Shown piece after piece: positions 27,649 to 39,225 of a DNA stretch of 64,000 bases; within the stretch, counting starts at the first letter, position 1, and each line of letters starts with the position of its first letter. The stretch covers positions 692,243-756,242 of the forward strand of contig CP093829.1 in NCBI GenBank assembly GCA_033063855.1. Reading direction: 5' to 3'. The position numbers and the translations under genes were made by a program. Source of the DNA: Smittia aterrima (lineage: Eukaryota > Arthropoda > Insecta > Diptera > Chironomidae). Under the pieces are notes generated by a model. It did not search any database and was not told the origin of the DNA. It worked only from the letters and a program-made list of their open reading frames with translations.

Positions 27649-30320
27649 TTAAATTTCTTTCCAATGAGCAATTACTTTCATAGAATCTGGAGCTGCTTCA
27701 AAAGGCTTCGAGCCATCGGCAGAAACATATTGGTTAACTTGATATTCCAACAGTGTTTTGTAGTCGAAAACGTTTGCTCCAATCTCTTGAGATACTACCG
27801 ACGTATTCCAAGTCATGATGCTATCAAAATTATTTCTTTTTGCGACCTTTAGAACTTCTCGTTCCATGAAGTAAATCAACTCAATGTTTTGCTTTGCATT
27901 AAGTTCAGGAATCGTCGCCATTAAGAAAGCGTCAAAGACTCGATTGTCATTTCCTGTCAAAAGTTGTGATCTGATCGGTCCATCAAGATATTCCATAAAA
28001 GAATCAATCACGGCAAGATGCGAATAAGATTGAATCTCAGGTTCATTTCTCTTGTCTAAATTTACAGAAACTCCAACAATTCGTCCTGTCGAGTCCTTCA
28101 CAATAAAACTTAAGTTTTCGGAAAGATAAAAGTCCCATCCTGCTTCGAGATCGTCGACGAAGTCTTCATGTTGTAATTTAAAAAATTGTGGTAAGTCGCC
28201 TCTATTTAGGAAACACTCTGCTGTAATGTTAATCGCTTCTTCTCTGTTTTCTTCGCTTAGTGGGAAGCTCATCAGGTTCAAATTGCACAGAACTGGAGAA
28301 TCATTTTCTGCTTCAGATTTCTTCATTTTTTCAATGACATCGCCAAGAGTTTTTGCAGAAATGAAATCCATGATCGAAATGAAAAAGTTTTTACTTCTCA
28401 ATTCAGAGATTACGGAAATTGAATTCAATGAATTTCCTCCCAATTCATAGAAATTTGATGATTTTTTAATCTCGGAACGAAGTGACCGGCCAATTGAGCT
28501 CGAGATGGTTTCAAACAGAGTTTTAGCTTTTTCCAAGTTTTCTTCATCGATTCCTTCGAAGTTCATTTCAACTTCTGTCTGACGTTCTTCGTAGATTTTT
28601 AAAAGCAATTGACGATCAATTTTTCCATTCACGAGAAGCGGAAACGAATCGACGACGATGACTTGTGGCAACATGTAACTCACCAACTTCGACTTGAGCT
28701 CATTTTCGATTTCAATTTCGGTTTTAGGAAAATTAATTACACAAAACGCGAGCAGAGCTTGATCAGACTCGCCAGCGTGATAGCAAAGAACTTTTCCTTT
28801 CTCAACGAAACTTAAAGATTCCAAACTTTCCTCGACTTCTGTGAGATCAACTCTGTGACCTCTGATCTTAATTTGACTGTCGAATCTTCCTTCATAGTAA
28901 AGATTACCATCGAGTAACGATCCAAAATCTCCAGTTCTGAAAAGCTTCGAGTGAAACGGATCAATCGTAAAAGGATTTTCAATGAGACGATCAGGATCTC
29001 TTCCGTTTACGTATCCATCGAAAAGATTACGGCCGGACACTAAAATTTCTCCGATTTCTCCATTATTAACTGGTTCCAGGTTCGAGTCAAGTAGAAAGAT
29101 TTTTGTGTTGTCGATCGGGCGTCCAAGTGGCAAACGATCCAAGCTTTCGAGTTGTTTTTTGGACTCACATTTGAAAAATGTGACATCGGCTGTCATTTCA
29201 GTCGATCCATAAAAATTATAAAGCGCGTGATGTTCTTCAGAGAAATATTGAAAGAAATCTTTTGCGAGTTGCAGCGACAAAGCTTCTCCAGAGCAGACCC
29301 AAATCTTGAGACTTCCGAGAAGTTTCTTGTCATTATTTTGTAGATACATCAAAATTGTTTGTAGAAGAGTTGGAACGAGGACCATCCGTTCGATCTTGAA
29401 CTCTTCTAGTAAGTCAACTAATTGTTTCGGATTCTTTGCGATTTCATGTGGAGCAATCACGAGAGTCATTCCATTCAATAACGGTCCCCAAATTTCACAG
29501 ATGGAATCGACAAATGTCAAAGATGTTTTAAAAATTCCATAAACTTCTGTTTCCGAGTAAGGAAGTTGTCTCCATTGCCATTCCAATCGATTTTGAACTG
29601 CAGCGTGAGTTAATCGAACTCCTTTTGGAACTCCAGTCGATCCTGACGTGTACAAGACAAGAGCCAAGTTAGATGGATCGTCTAAGCTTAACATCTCGTT
29701 GCTGTCAATTTTTTCATCGTCAAATTCCTTCGCTGCCTTTTCAAGTTCAGTATATTTCAATAACAAACTAAATTCCTCTGAAACGTGGTGCTTTTCGTCA
29801 GAAATTATCTGTAAATATTTTTTATTTACTCAAGTGAAATTTATATCTTCTGTTCATATATTTACCAAGACAGGTCTGGCTTCGTCTAAAATTTTATTGA
29901 ATCGGTTTGATGGACATGACACGTCGAATGGCAAATAGGCAGCTAAGAAAAGCAAAAGAGAACTTAGCACAAATCAGTTTGATTCGAATTTATTTTACCT
30001 CCGCATTTCCAAATCGCAAGCAACAAAGTCACTAATCGATCAGATGGCTTCATGCAAACTGCAACAATCCAATCACCGTCGTTGTTAGCTTGAAGCTGAT
30101 TCAATCTTATGATGTTCAATAAAGCTGAAGCAATTTTATTCGCTTCGCGGTTTAAGGTTTTGTAACTCGTTTTCCTTTCTTGTCCATTCTCATCCCGGAA
30201 AATCAAAGCTAACTTATCACTTGAAAAGAGCTTTGATCGCTCTTCAAACATATTTTTTAAAGTCATTATTTCAAATGTCGTTTCATTTCCTTGTAAAACA
30301 AAAACTTCTTTCGAGCACAT
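27649..30320 (-). CDS. ebony: Ebony-type beta-alanyl amine synthetase, copy 3
   Basis: Three exons on the minus strand, 30320-29999, 29942-29866 and 29808-27649, give 852 residues. All adenylation motifs (YTSGSTG, TFVDSICEIWGP, YNFYGSTEMT, FRTGDFG, KIRGHRVDL, NGKIDRQ) and the GGNSLNS carrier serine are present. Exon 2 and intron 2 are close to copies 1 and 2. The start of exon 3 differs (SDEKHHVSEEFSL against SDDVLDVTEELSL). The 5' UTR resembles that of copy 1 (ACTTGTGCTT...AATTGTTGA), but the core promoter words shared by copies 1 and 2 are not seen. It is inverted relative to the other two and separated from them by LRR-BTB D. Predicted active. Confidence 0.93.
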
Positions 30321-30779
30321 CTTCGTATCTTCACTATCAACAATTGTTCACGAAAGCACAAGTAGAAGTAAAAGTTTGAAGTAAAATTTTTAATTTTCGG
30401 TATTGAACTTTAATAATTGAAGTTGTATCCGTTCTTATCACATTTTTCTTTTATTGCGCTTTATGAACTTAATTCAAATTACTTTTTTTATCATTCTAAA
30501 ACAATGGAATATCTTCAATTCAATCGATTAAGAGTCCTATCAACAATTCACGTTATCTCTTCGGAAAAATATTATCAATTTGAAATTGTATGAGAAGGAA
30601 GTCGCTCTGATCTTCAAAAATACCTTTGTAGTTATTAGCAACTACGACGGAACGCCTTTCGGATTAAGACTATTCTTATTATTATTACTCAACTTAGTTA
30701 TTACAAGACCATGTCTTGATCATAGGACGACCAATCTTGACCGGCTTTTTCTCAGACATATTTGATTTCATTTTTTTTT
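30321..30779. other. divergent intergenic, Ebony-3 and fwd 5' end
   Basis: Holds the Ebony-3 promoter. A TATA-like ATAAAAG on the minus strand near 30455 with an initiator-like TCAATT about 35 bases later is only a weak candidate. No coding sequence seen. Confidence 0.35.
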
Positions 30780-31526
30780 TCAGTTGCATGAAATATTTGA
30801 ATTGATTGCGATTCGCAACCGGTGGCGATGCTGCAGTTTGAGTGCGAGTAGAGAACTAAATATCTCCTGTAGACAAGGTGGCGAAACCGAGCAGTTATGT
30901 AGAAAGCTTTATTGTTCGCAAGCTCCGGGAGCGTTGCTCATATGTCGACCAGTTTTGCTCATTCATTCAAAGAAAAGTTTCCTTTGCGTACGGAGCTTAA
31001 AACAATTTTTCCCAATAAAAAATCAATTCTCGCGGAAAAACAGTGTTTAAAGACCTTAAATAGGATAAAACTAGTTAGTGGAGTTGTGTAGAAGTGTTTT
31101 AATCTGTAAATTGTCAAGAAAAAGCAGAGAAAACAATTTGTTTTGATTTCTCTTTGCGAGCATAAAAAATATTTTCAAAAGCCAATTTGCTTCGATCAAG
31201 TGTCCCATTCTTGTTATCAAATCAAGTGAAGTGTTTGCATCATCGAGTGATGAAGCTTTTGTAAAATTTCAAGGCGAAACAACAAGATTCGCAAAGTGAT
31301 TGTAAATTGGATAGAAAAGAGAAATAAAAAAAAATCGAAGATTAATTAAATTACGAGATTGAGTGCATCGAGTGTAATTCCAATCGAATACGCAGCACTT
31401 AGTGAAACTGTGGGCTCATCAATTTGGATTATTTGCTCGAGAGTTTTCTGATTCGAGCGCAACAACAAGCCAGCAACTCACACAAACAAACCAACGAGCG
31501 GGATTAACAAGAAGGCAACTCAGAGG
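30780..31526 (+). promoter_or_regulatory. candidate fwd promoter and non-coding first exon
   Basis: TCAGTT at 30780-30785 matches the arthropod initiator; the same site also follows a long T run, so it could instead be a splice acceptor. The segment ends in a strong donor, CAGAGG then GTAAGTTTG, with the intron starting at 31527. No reading frame in it looks coding. Joining this exon to the acceptor at 51226 is inference from gene order and strand. Confidence 0.4.
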
Positions 31527-34500
31527 GTAAGTTTGCAAGAACGATGAGGGTGCACATTAATTCAATCGCAGTCGATGCCCTGTGGGCTTTCAATGGAAGC
31601 AAAAAGAATCTAATCGATTCACTCTCGCGTAAATAAAATGAATAAGCAATTGTGCAAAGAAATTTACTCGAATGGCGCAAAAAGTTGGAGTTTCCATCCT
31701 TTACACCAACACAATCGAATCGTCATTCACGCGGAGGATGGAAAACATGGAAAATTCTGTGTGAAGATTTTCATTCTCGTCTTTTGTCGTCACACCCAAA
31801 AAACGGGAAACATATAAACTTCCACTTCGAGTGGACACTACTCGAAGTGAAAATTTCGCAAATTAAAGCATTTCGCTGAAAAGATTGAGTGTGAGAGTAG
31901 AAAAGAAAGAAATTTAATGATTCTGCAGTGCTCGGGCTGGAGTCGAATCACCAGAAAAAGAGTCAAAACGAAACGAAAATTCAGGTCATTTAAGCTTCGA
32001 TGGTGTCTTGCTTGTATTTGTCTCTCTGATAAGACCGGAAAGAAATTTCTTTGACAGACTTGTGCTGTTGTCGTCCGCTTGCTTATCAACCGTGCAACTG
32101 TTCTTTTCCAACTTAAGTCATTTTCTAAACAATTTCTGAGACAATGCGACCCTGAAATGCCGTTAGACGAGTGTCTCATCACGAGATGAACGCGTGAACG
32201 ATGAGAATGAGACAAAAGCAAACAACGGAGCTTCTTCAAATCTAAATTTAAAGTTTCAAGTCGACAAGTTTCTTATCAACGTTGAACTCCCTGTTTGACC
32301 CAAGAGAGAGGATCCCAATCGTTTGATAACTGGCTGCAGTCGCCGCTAGCTGGAGCTTTGAATGATTATTTTGTTTATTTTTAAACTCTCAAATGTGTGA
32401 CTCATTTTTGCAAGAAAATAAAACAAGTTTGCACAAAAGAAAGAAGGAAAAAGCGAAAACTTTGAGCGCAAGAGAAGAGATTTCACATTTTTCTTTGGAC
32501 GGTGAGAAATTTATGTGGCAGCTCTACGCCTTAAGATGCTTACAGTTCATCCGTGGAATTTGCCGTGCATTTCTTCACTTTAAAGTTGTTCTACTGGGTC
32601 GAGGGTTGAGACTTTGGCGCCTTCGGTTAGAGATGAAACTTAATTTTTCTGGATTGCTTCCAATTTCCGCTTTCTCATGAAAAATGCGTGATTCATCGTC
32701 ATCTGTTTCGCATTTTTCTGCCTTGTGCACTCTCCAAGGCTTGACATCAAACGATTGATGGAATGTGGGATCAGCAAACTGGTTTTCGCGAGCGAGTCTG
32801 CTCTTTGCGGTTCTGCTTCTTTTCCACGAACGATATTTTAAAGCTGTTGATGTCACTTTTCTTCTCCGCGATAATCTCTTCTCTTGCACAACTTTATTTT
32901 TCTCTCGCCACGTTCGACAGCCGCCCGAATGAAAAATTGAGTCAAGTTCGATAATTCGTTTAAATTTTCCCCACTTTATGATTGATGAGTTGATGGATGA
33001 AAAGTTTCAGGTCAGCTTGAGAAGAATTGAAACTCGATTTAGGACTGGAATAAAAATTCATCATGAAACCTCTTCCCCATTGTTCTGAGATTTATGAAAG
33101 TTTCTCAATTTTTCAATCGTTGCATGGGAGAGAGGTCGAACGAGTTCATTTGTTGAAGATTTATTGACGAGCCATCAGCTCTTGGCCGCCTTTTCGTGAA
33201 TCGAATACGCGCAAATTCCTAAATTTCAACGGTTCAGTTGAAGAAGTAACAGAGGCGCTTGAGAAACGTTTCTCACCGTTGCATAATTCTCCATTTTCAC
33301 GATTTGCTGTATTTCGAGGTTTTGCTCGTCGACGAAGTGCGGCGGCTGTTTGCTGGTACGCGAAACTAAATTTCGTAACGTACGTTGATGCAATCTGTGC
33401 AGTCGTCTATGAGCTCACACGACGTCTTTGTTCACTTGCAATAAAGCAACGAAACTTGTCGATAGAATTCTCGTTCTATTGCTATTAATTAACTCATGCA
33501 ACAACAATCATAATCTCATCCGACCCACATTCCATCGCTAGTCAGAGCGCGAATGATGCTGAGCGAGAGAATAATTATTTAGAGTGAAATCCCGCAATCT
33601 CAGCAGCTTCTATGATAAGCGAAGTAATCAAGGCAAGGCGTAGCGTTATCATAGAAAGAAAGATGCCAAGATTCACTCATGAAAAAACTTATTTATTATC
33701 TCACTGTTTGCATCTCTGTTTTGCAAGTTGAAGGACAGTCTCTGCAATGAACTTCCGTTGAACTTCGCAATCTCTTTTAATTACTCCCGTCAAGCGAATC
33801 AAGACGATGGTGCAATTCAAGAGCAATTAACTCATTATGGTGAAGGACGACGAGTCGAGTTGTGCTGTGTCATGATTAAGCAATCTTACGAGAAACGAGA
33901 TTTCACACGTCACGTTCCTTGCGCAGCGGAAATGATTTAAAGTTAAATGTCTCGAAGAAAAGGTCTTTTTGTTTAAAGAACTTTGTTCAAGGATGATTGC
34001 ACTAGATTGTGGCAATTTGTATCCAATTTTCGCTCGCGATTGTATGGCCGAGTCCATTGTTCCGTTCAGCTGGAAACATTTTCTTTTAAATAATTTGCAT
34101 CGAGTGCCGAACGGAGAACCGGTTTGCTTTCATGAATGGCGAGAACAATTTATTGAAACTGCGCAGAATGCAGTTGAACAGTTGAGTTGGTCAAAAAAAA
34201 AAGTTTTTCAATTTTCCACAAGCGGCTCTATGTCTCGTAAACGGGAACAAGTTGAGCGAGCATGTGACGCCTCACGAAACGTGAAATATGTTTAAAGTCT
34301 CGCTGATGACGTCGCGGAAGATTTAAAAGAATTTCAAGACTGCCAAGTGCTGCCACCAGCAAAGACGATAAAACCAACACGCGGACACTAAAAATAGTTT
34401 TTAAATTAATTAATTGGAATTTATGGGATTTTGAAAGTTGTTTTATTTTTAATTCGTTGATGCGGCTCGAGGGAATTTATGTTTGCTCAACTTATGGATT

Positions 34501-37500
34501 ATTGAGACACCGTACGGAATTCTAATGATCGACTCGAAGCATTTTGGAGCGAGAGACATCATTTGCTTAAAACAATTAGTGGGAATGGCGAAAGGGTTGA
34601 AGTTTGGCAACGTCGCGTAAAACTTTGTTGATGAAACTCCACGCGTCTAGAAAGATAAAATCTTTCTAAAAGAATGACTCGATGAGAGTTTCATAAACTA
34701 ATGACTAACGAAGAATATTCGAGTTATTTAAGGACTCGTCTCTATTCTTCGTGTAAAAACATCCGAAAACAACAGAAAAGTTTGCAAAGTTTCCTGTTCG
34801 CTCCATCGCAAAATTTCGCATTCAATGTGCGCGTTACTTTTGCGAGGTTCATTGCTTCTCTTTATGGCAACGACAATACGGTGCGTGAAGATGACGAAAA
34901 AAATAATTTAAATTCACATCATAATCACGACGGCTTGACAAAGGGAGGTTTACATCTTTCGTGGTGAAAAATATTTTCGCATTTAAATTGAGGTCAGGAG
35001 GAGGAAAATACACTCGCTACATGGAAAAGGCAATCGGTGAATGAACTTCCTATTCGTGAATGCGATGATGACGTTGGTCATGCAATGTCCAAACGCTCAA
35101 TTAGTTTTTCAGTTCATTCAACTTCCCACTTCGCTATTCAGGAAGTCTCAAGCTTCATTGAAGATTTCCCGAGTCATTTGAATCAGCTTCCAGTTCATTA
35201 ATGCAACGCCACCAACACTTACGACAAAGTCCCAATTAAAATCTAGAAAATTCCATCGTTTTGTTCATTTCACTCGATTGCGTTCAATTAAAACTTTTGC
35301 GAAAAAGAAAAAAAACTTTTATTAAACCGTCGATGAGCGAAGAGAAATTTTTTGTATGCAACCGATCGTTTCTAAAAAGCCATTCGACTTAATTTATGAG
35401 CCATCAAGTGAGATGAAACGGAGAACAGAGTTTCAACATTTTTCTGCATCTTCAAAAGACTTGTTTACATCATCGAGCCGCCAAAAATAACAAGAAAATG
35501 TGTAAAAATCTGCCAAAACTTGTAATGAAATGCAGTTGGATTATTTATCTTCGTCCCTCATGGAGAATGCACACAAGCAATTCGATTGTGATTGCGCAAA
35601 CCAACATAAACAACGAACAAATGTTTACAAACAACGAAGTAAAGATACATCGACTCGAATTGAAATTATAAATTCATGAGGAATATTTCCGTTCCGGGTT
35701 TTGTTTGGCGCGCTTTTCCTTCTACGACCGAGAAAGTTCTTTTGTTGTGTGGAAATTCCGCCGCATGTTCATCGATTTTCCACCGCGACCTTAATGAGGT
35801 TTTTCCCAATTGTTATATTTCAATACGTTCAACTTGAGCGCTCGAAACGAGAAGCTCTTGTAGAATGACGGAACATCTTTAGACTTTGATTAATTAACAG
35901 GCTAGTTGGTGAATCAATTTATCTAATGAAGGCTGGGAAGGCTGATGGACAGGAAAGGCCTTTATACTATCTTAGACTAGACGCCCACTCACGTCTCTTC
36001 ATTTACTAGAAGAGACCTGCCAATTATGTTCAAGATTTTGCATAATTTAACAAGATTAATCAACGCTTCTTGAGATTTTCTTTCGCGCCCTTCGTTTCTT
36101 GAACTTTCGCGTGTAAGGAAAACTTATCACGGAACGCGAATTATAAAAAAGGTTCAAGAGTTGAGGAAATTCTCGGATGTCAGCGCCAATCAACGAAGCG
36201 TTTTAAATGTTTCTTAAGACCTAAGTAAACACGAGAAAGTTGTTCGTGTAAGGAGAAGGAAATTATTCCCTTCAAGGATGCGAAAGTTGATGAGAAAGGT
36301 CGTAGAACTTTTGAACTTTTCAATGGCTTAGGTGTGAAAAGAAGAACACAATCTGATATCTAAAGAATAACATTTTTCATTTTAAAAGCTTCTTTTCAGC
36401 ATCTTGTTGTTATCGACGCTCTTCTCTCGACAAAATCCTTTCCGCCATCGCGACTCTCATTGATTATAATACAAATTTCTTGAAGCGAAGTCGAGCTTCA
36501 TCGTCAGGCAGGAGCTTAACAGATTGTACTTGACACTTTGCGCCCCAAAGGCCTTTCATCTCGGGTTTTGTTATGAATCCGCATTGAGAAGCAAAAATGT
36601 TATTGGCCCGACTCGTTTATGCAGAAGTTTCTTATCCGATTTCCTTCTCTTGGCCTTTTTTTTCTGAAATCTTAAATGCCGAACGAAACGATGAAGAAGT
36701 TTAGCTGTAACCTTTTTTTTCTTAAAAGATTGTGACGATCTTTTCAACGCGAAATAATTTATGCAAATTAAAGATTCGTATTACATGCCGAAGTGGATTG
36801 AAATGTGAGAACGGATTTGACTAAAAATAAATCGATAAACGAAGCTGCGCGGAATTTTTGTTTGTGAAATTTGTGAGCTGATAAGAAAAGATATTTGAGA
36901 ATTAAGAAAGACGCAGTTATGAAAGCTTAACTCAATTACTTCAATAAAAGTATTAAAGTGGACTTTCGTAATTTGCGCATTTACTTTGATAAGATAACAA
37001 TTGATTCCGACTCGAAAAGAAAAACAGAATCGAGATAATAGAAAGTTTCTGTGGGAGAAACCAAACGTAATTGATAAGACGCTTCGCTTCTTTTTCTCAC
37101 CGACCAATGCTTTCCGAATTAATTAAATCAAAAGCAACGATAAGAACGCATGGAACTTGAATTTCATTATCGAAGCGTTGTATCTCAAGCACGAACTGAC
37201 GGCAAATGTTTTCAGTTTTCCCAAAGGTTTTATCAGTGAAACTCTGCACCATTAGTGGGAGGATTATAATTGGAAGCAAAAATGCCAATAAGCTCGATTG
37301 GTAATTAGAAAATCTGTCCACGTGTAGACTCATCCTCTACGAAGCAAATCTGATTTACCTTCGCGTGAATCCTAAAATATGTTTGCTCAGTAATCCACCA
37401 AAAGCGCTTTTCATGTTACTACACGACGCTCAATCATGGGCTTAGCATAAAACTCTGAAAAGCTTTTCTTCTCGTTGTAAAAAAATACACAAACATCATG

Positions 37501-38671
37501 AAAATGCGTGGATTTGTTTTATCTTTATAGTCGGAGCGGGGTGGAAGATATTGATTAACAATGATCCCCAAACGATTCCGGAAGAGCTTCAAAACAATGT
37601 CAAATCGGCTATTCTTGTATGAGAGTGGCGTTCTTATGTTCACGCAGCTCAGAAGCGAAATCCGCGGAAAATAATGGAAATCCGGGTCACAAATGAGCAT
37701 CATCATGATGGATAATCGCTTGTGCAAAGAGTCAAAGCTTAACTTGATGTAGATTGCGTGTTAGCTGGTTTGTGCGTGTCATCGCGAGAACTAAGCCACG
37801 CATGGTAAATAGAATTATGACTGTGCCTTCTCGCGCTTTCGTTGGTTTTATTCTCCAACGCAATGGGTGCGAATGGACAACAGGGCGAGGGAGAGAAAGC
37901 ATGCAAGTTAGAATTAGGTCACGGGTATTGATCGAAAGAGACATTTCGTTTTATTTCTTTCTAAGAACCTTCGTCTCCGACCCATTTTCATGTCTGCACG
38001 TCTCGTTGAGGGGGAAAGTGTTTTATAGGCCGATTTGTAATACGAAACGCTGAATTTGAAATTTGAACAGCAGGAGCAGTTTTCCAGGACATTCTGTTCT
38101 GTCTTTTGCATCATCTGCTGATTGTTTGCCTCGGGATCCTCTTCGCCTTTCATTCAATGTAAATAAAGGTGAACTTTCCGCTTTACAATGTTTCATGCCT
38201 CGAGCTTGAATTAATGAAGGGTCAGACGAAGCCTTTTTCAGATCGCGACGTTAAGCAAATCAAATTAATTAGGCCAACAAAACATTTCAATTAGAATCCC
38301 TTTAAATTTCTTGTAAATTTACTTCCTTATTCTGAAAGCGTAACAAGCGTTGCTTCATTTTCCATGGAAGCTGTTTCTATAGAAGTTTTCCCTTTTGGCG
38401 TTCATTCAATTAATTTCTTTAGAATTTCTTTGGAATCAGACTTTCTGTTATATCGACAAAAAGGACCAAAAGAAAAAGTGAAAAGAAATTTTCTGTATTT
38501 CTCCTCGAAATGCTTGACCTTCTCGACCTTTCAAGTACAGAAAAGATTTGAGAATCGCCTCGAGATTTCTTGTAATTTCTCGAAAAAAAAATTACGCTTC
38601 AGTAGAAACGGAGACTTCTGACTAAAATTGAAAATATTGTTGCTTAATCAGGATTCTGTTTATCTTTTCAG
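31527..38671. other. first intron of fwd, left part; no gene seen
   Basis: About 7 kb of AT-rich sequence with only short ORFs, most lacking ATG starts and all of low coding character. It contains the inverted repeat at 31823-31849. No tRNA, transposon ends or long repeat recognised by eye. Confidence 0.45.
31823..31849. repeat. perfect inverted repeat, 10 bp arms, 7 nt loop
   Basis: CACTTCGAGT at 31823-31832 and ACTCGAAGTG at 31840-31849. It may be a hairpin or a two-site binding element; one such match in a 20 kb intron is not strong evidence of function. Confidence 0.6.
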
Positions 38672-38723
38672 ATTTCTGTCTGCTTGGCTCGTCACTGTGG
38701 CTTCAATCAAGTTCTCTGATCCG
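38670..38723 (+). other. candidate small non-coding exon
   Basis: A pyrimidine-rich acceptor (TATCTTTTCAG, ending at 38671) and a strong donor (GATCCG then GTAAGTTG at 38724) frame 52 bases. It may be an alternative 5' UTR exon of fwd. TCAGAT at 38668 also matches the initiator form seen at the Ebony genes, so it could instead be the first exon of the small ORF at 38980. Confidence 0.35.
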
Positions 38724-38979
38724 GTAAGTTGACAAATGTGCTTTAAATAACATCATGCAATGTTTGTTGATTCTTTGTTCGGCCCAGAAATGGATTTTCG
38801 TGACTCTTTCTCCTCGTCACGACAATAAAAAAAAACCTTTTTCCGTCGTTGCCTCGACCCTCAGTGGCGGCTGGGGATTGAATTGTTAAACAAATAAATC
38901 CGGTAAAGGACAAACACGGTCGGAAACTTTCTCGTTTGATTGTCTTGATTCTTTTTCGACACCTTATTCAGAATTCGAT

Positions 38980-39189
38980 ATGGAATGCAAATCAAAATCT
39001 AATCAAACTGGAATTCCTCAAAAACAAAAGTTTTCTAAACTGCGCGCAGCTTTGTTTGTTGGAATTTTACTTCACTTGTGTTTACATTTTGTCAATTTAA
39101 CTTGTTCCGCTGTGACCAACAAAGCTCGTGACGTCGACATTCCAAACATTTTTTCAATTCCAAAAGCGAATATGTGTGGATGTGTTTGA
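38980..39189 (+). CDS. possible small secreted peptide (69 residues), uncertain
   Basis: ATG-started ORF within the long fwd intron. A hydrophobic core (about residues 24-43, AALFVGILLHLCLHFVNL) followed by TCSA looks like a signal peptide, although the positive N region is unusually long. The remaining roughly 25 residues are polar and end MCGCV. An acceptor-like TTATTCAG lies 9 bases before the ATG, and AATAAA lies 31 bases past the stop (39220-39225), so the parts of a small two-exon gene are all present. No similarity is recognised and the length is within chance for this much DNA. Confidence 0.22.
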   Translation: MECKSKSNQTGIPQKQKFSKLRAALFVGILLHLCLHFVNLTCSAVTNKARDVDIPNIFSIPKANMCGCV

Positions 39190-39225
39190 ATTTGCATTAG
39201 CGTGTGACTCGAATCTATTTAAATA

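Noticed and set aside
28226..29542. Antisense open frames (60-80 residues) inside all three Ebony genes, conserved between copies
   Set aside because: They are mirror frames of strongly coding sequence and are conserved only because the sense strand is.
20177..30320. A bacterial-type nonribosomal peptide synthetase cluster
   Set aside because: Each gene has the single adenylation-carrier-amine-selecting order and the intron pattern of insect ebony, with no condensation or thioesterase modules.
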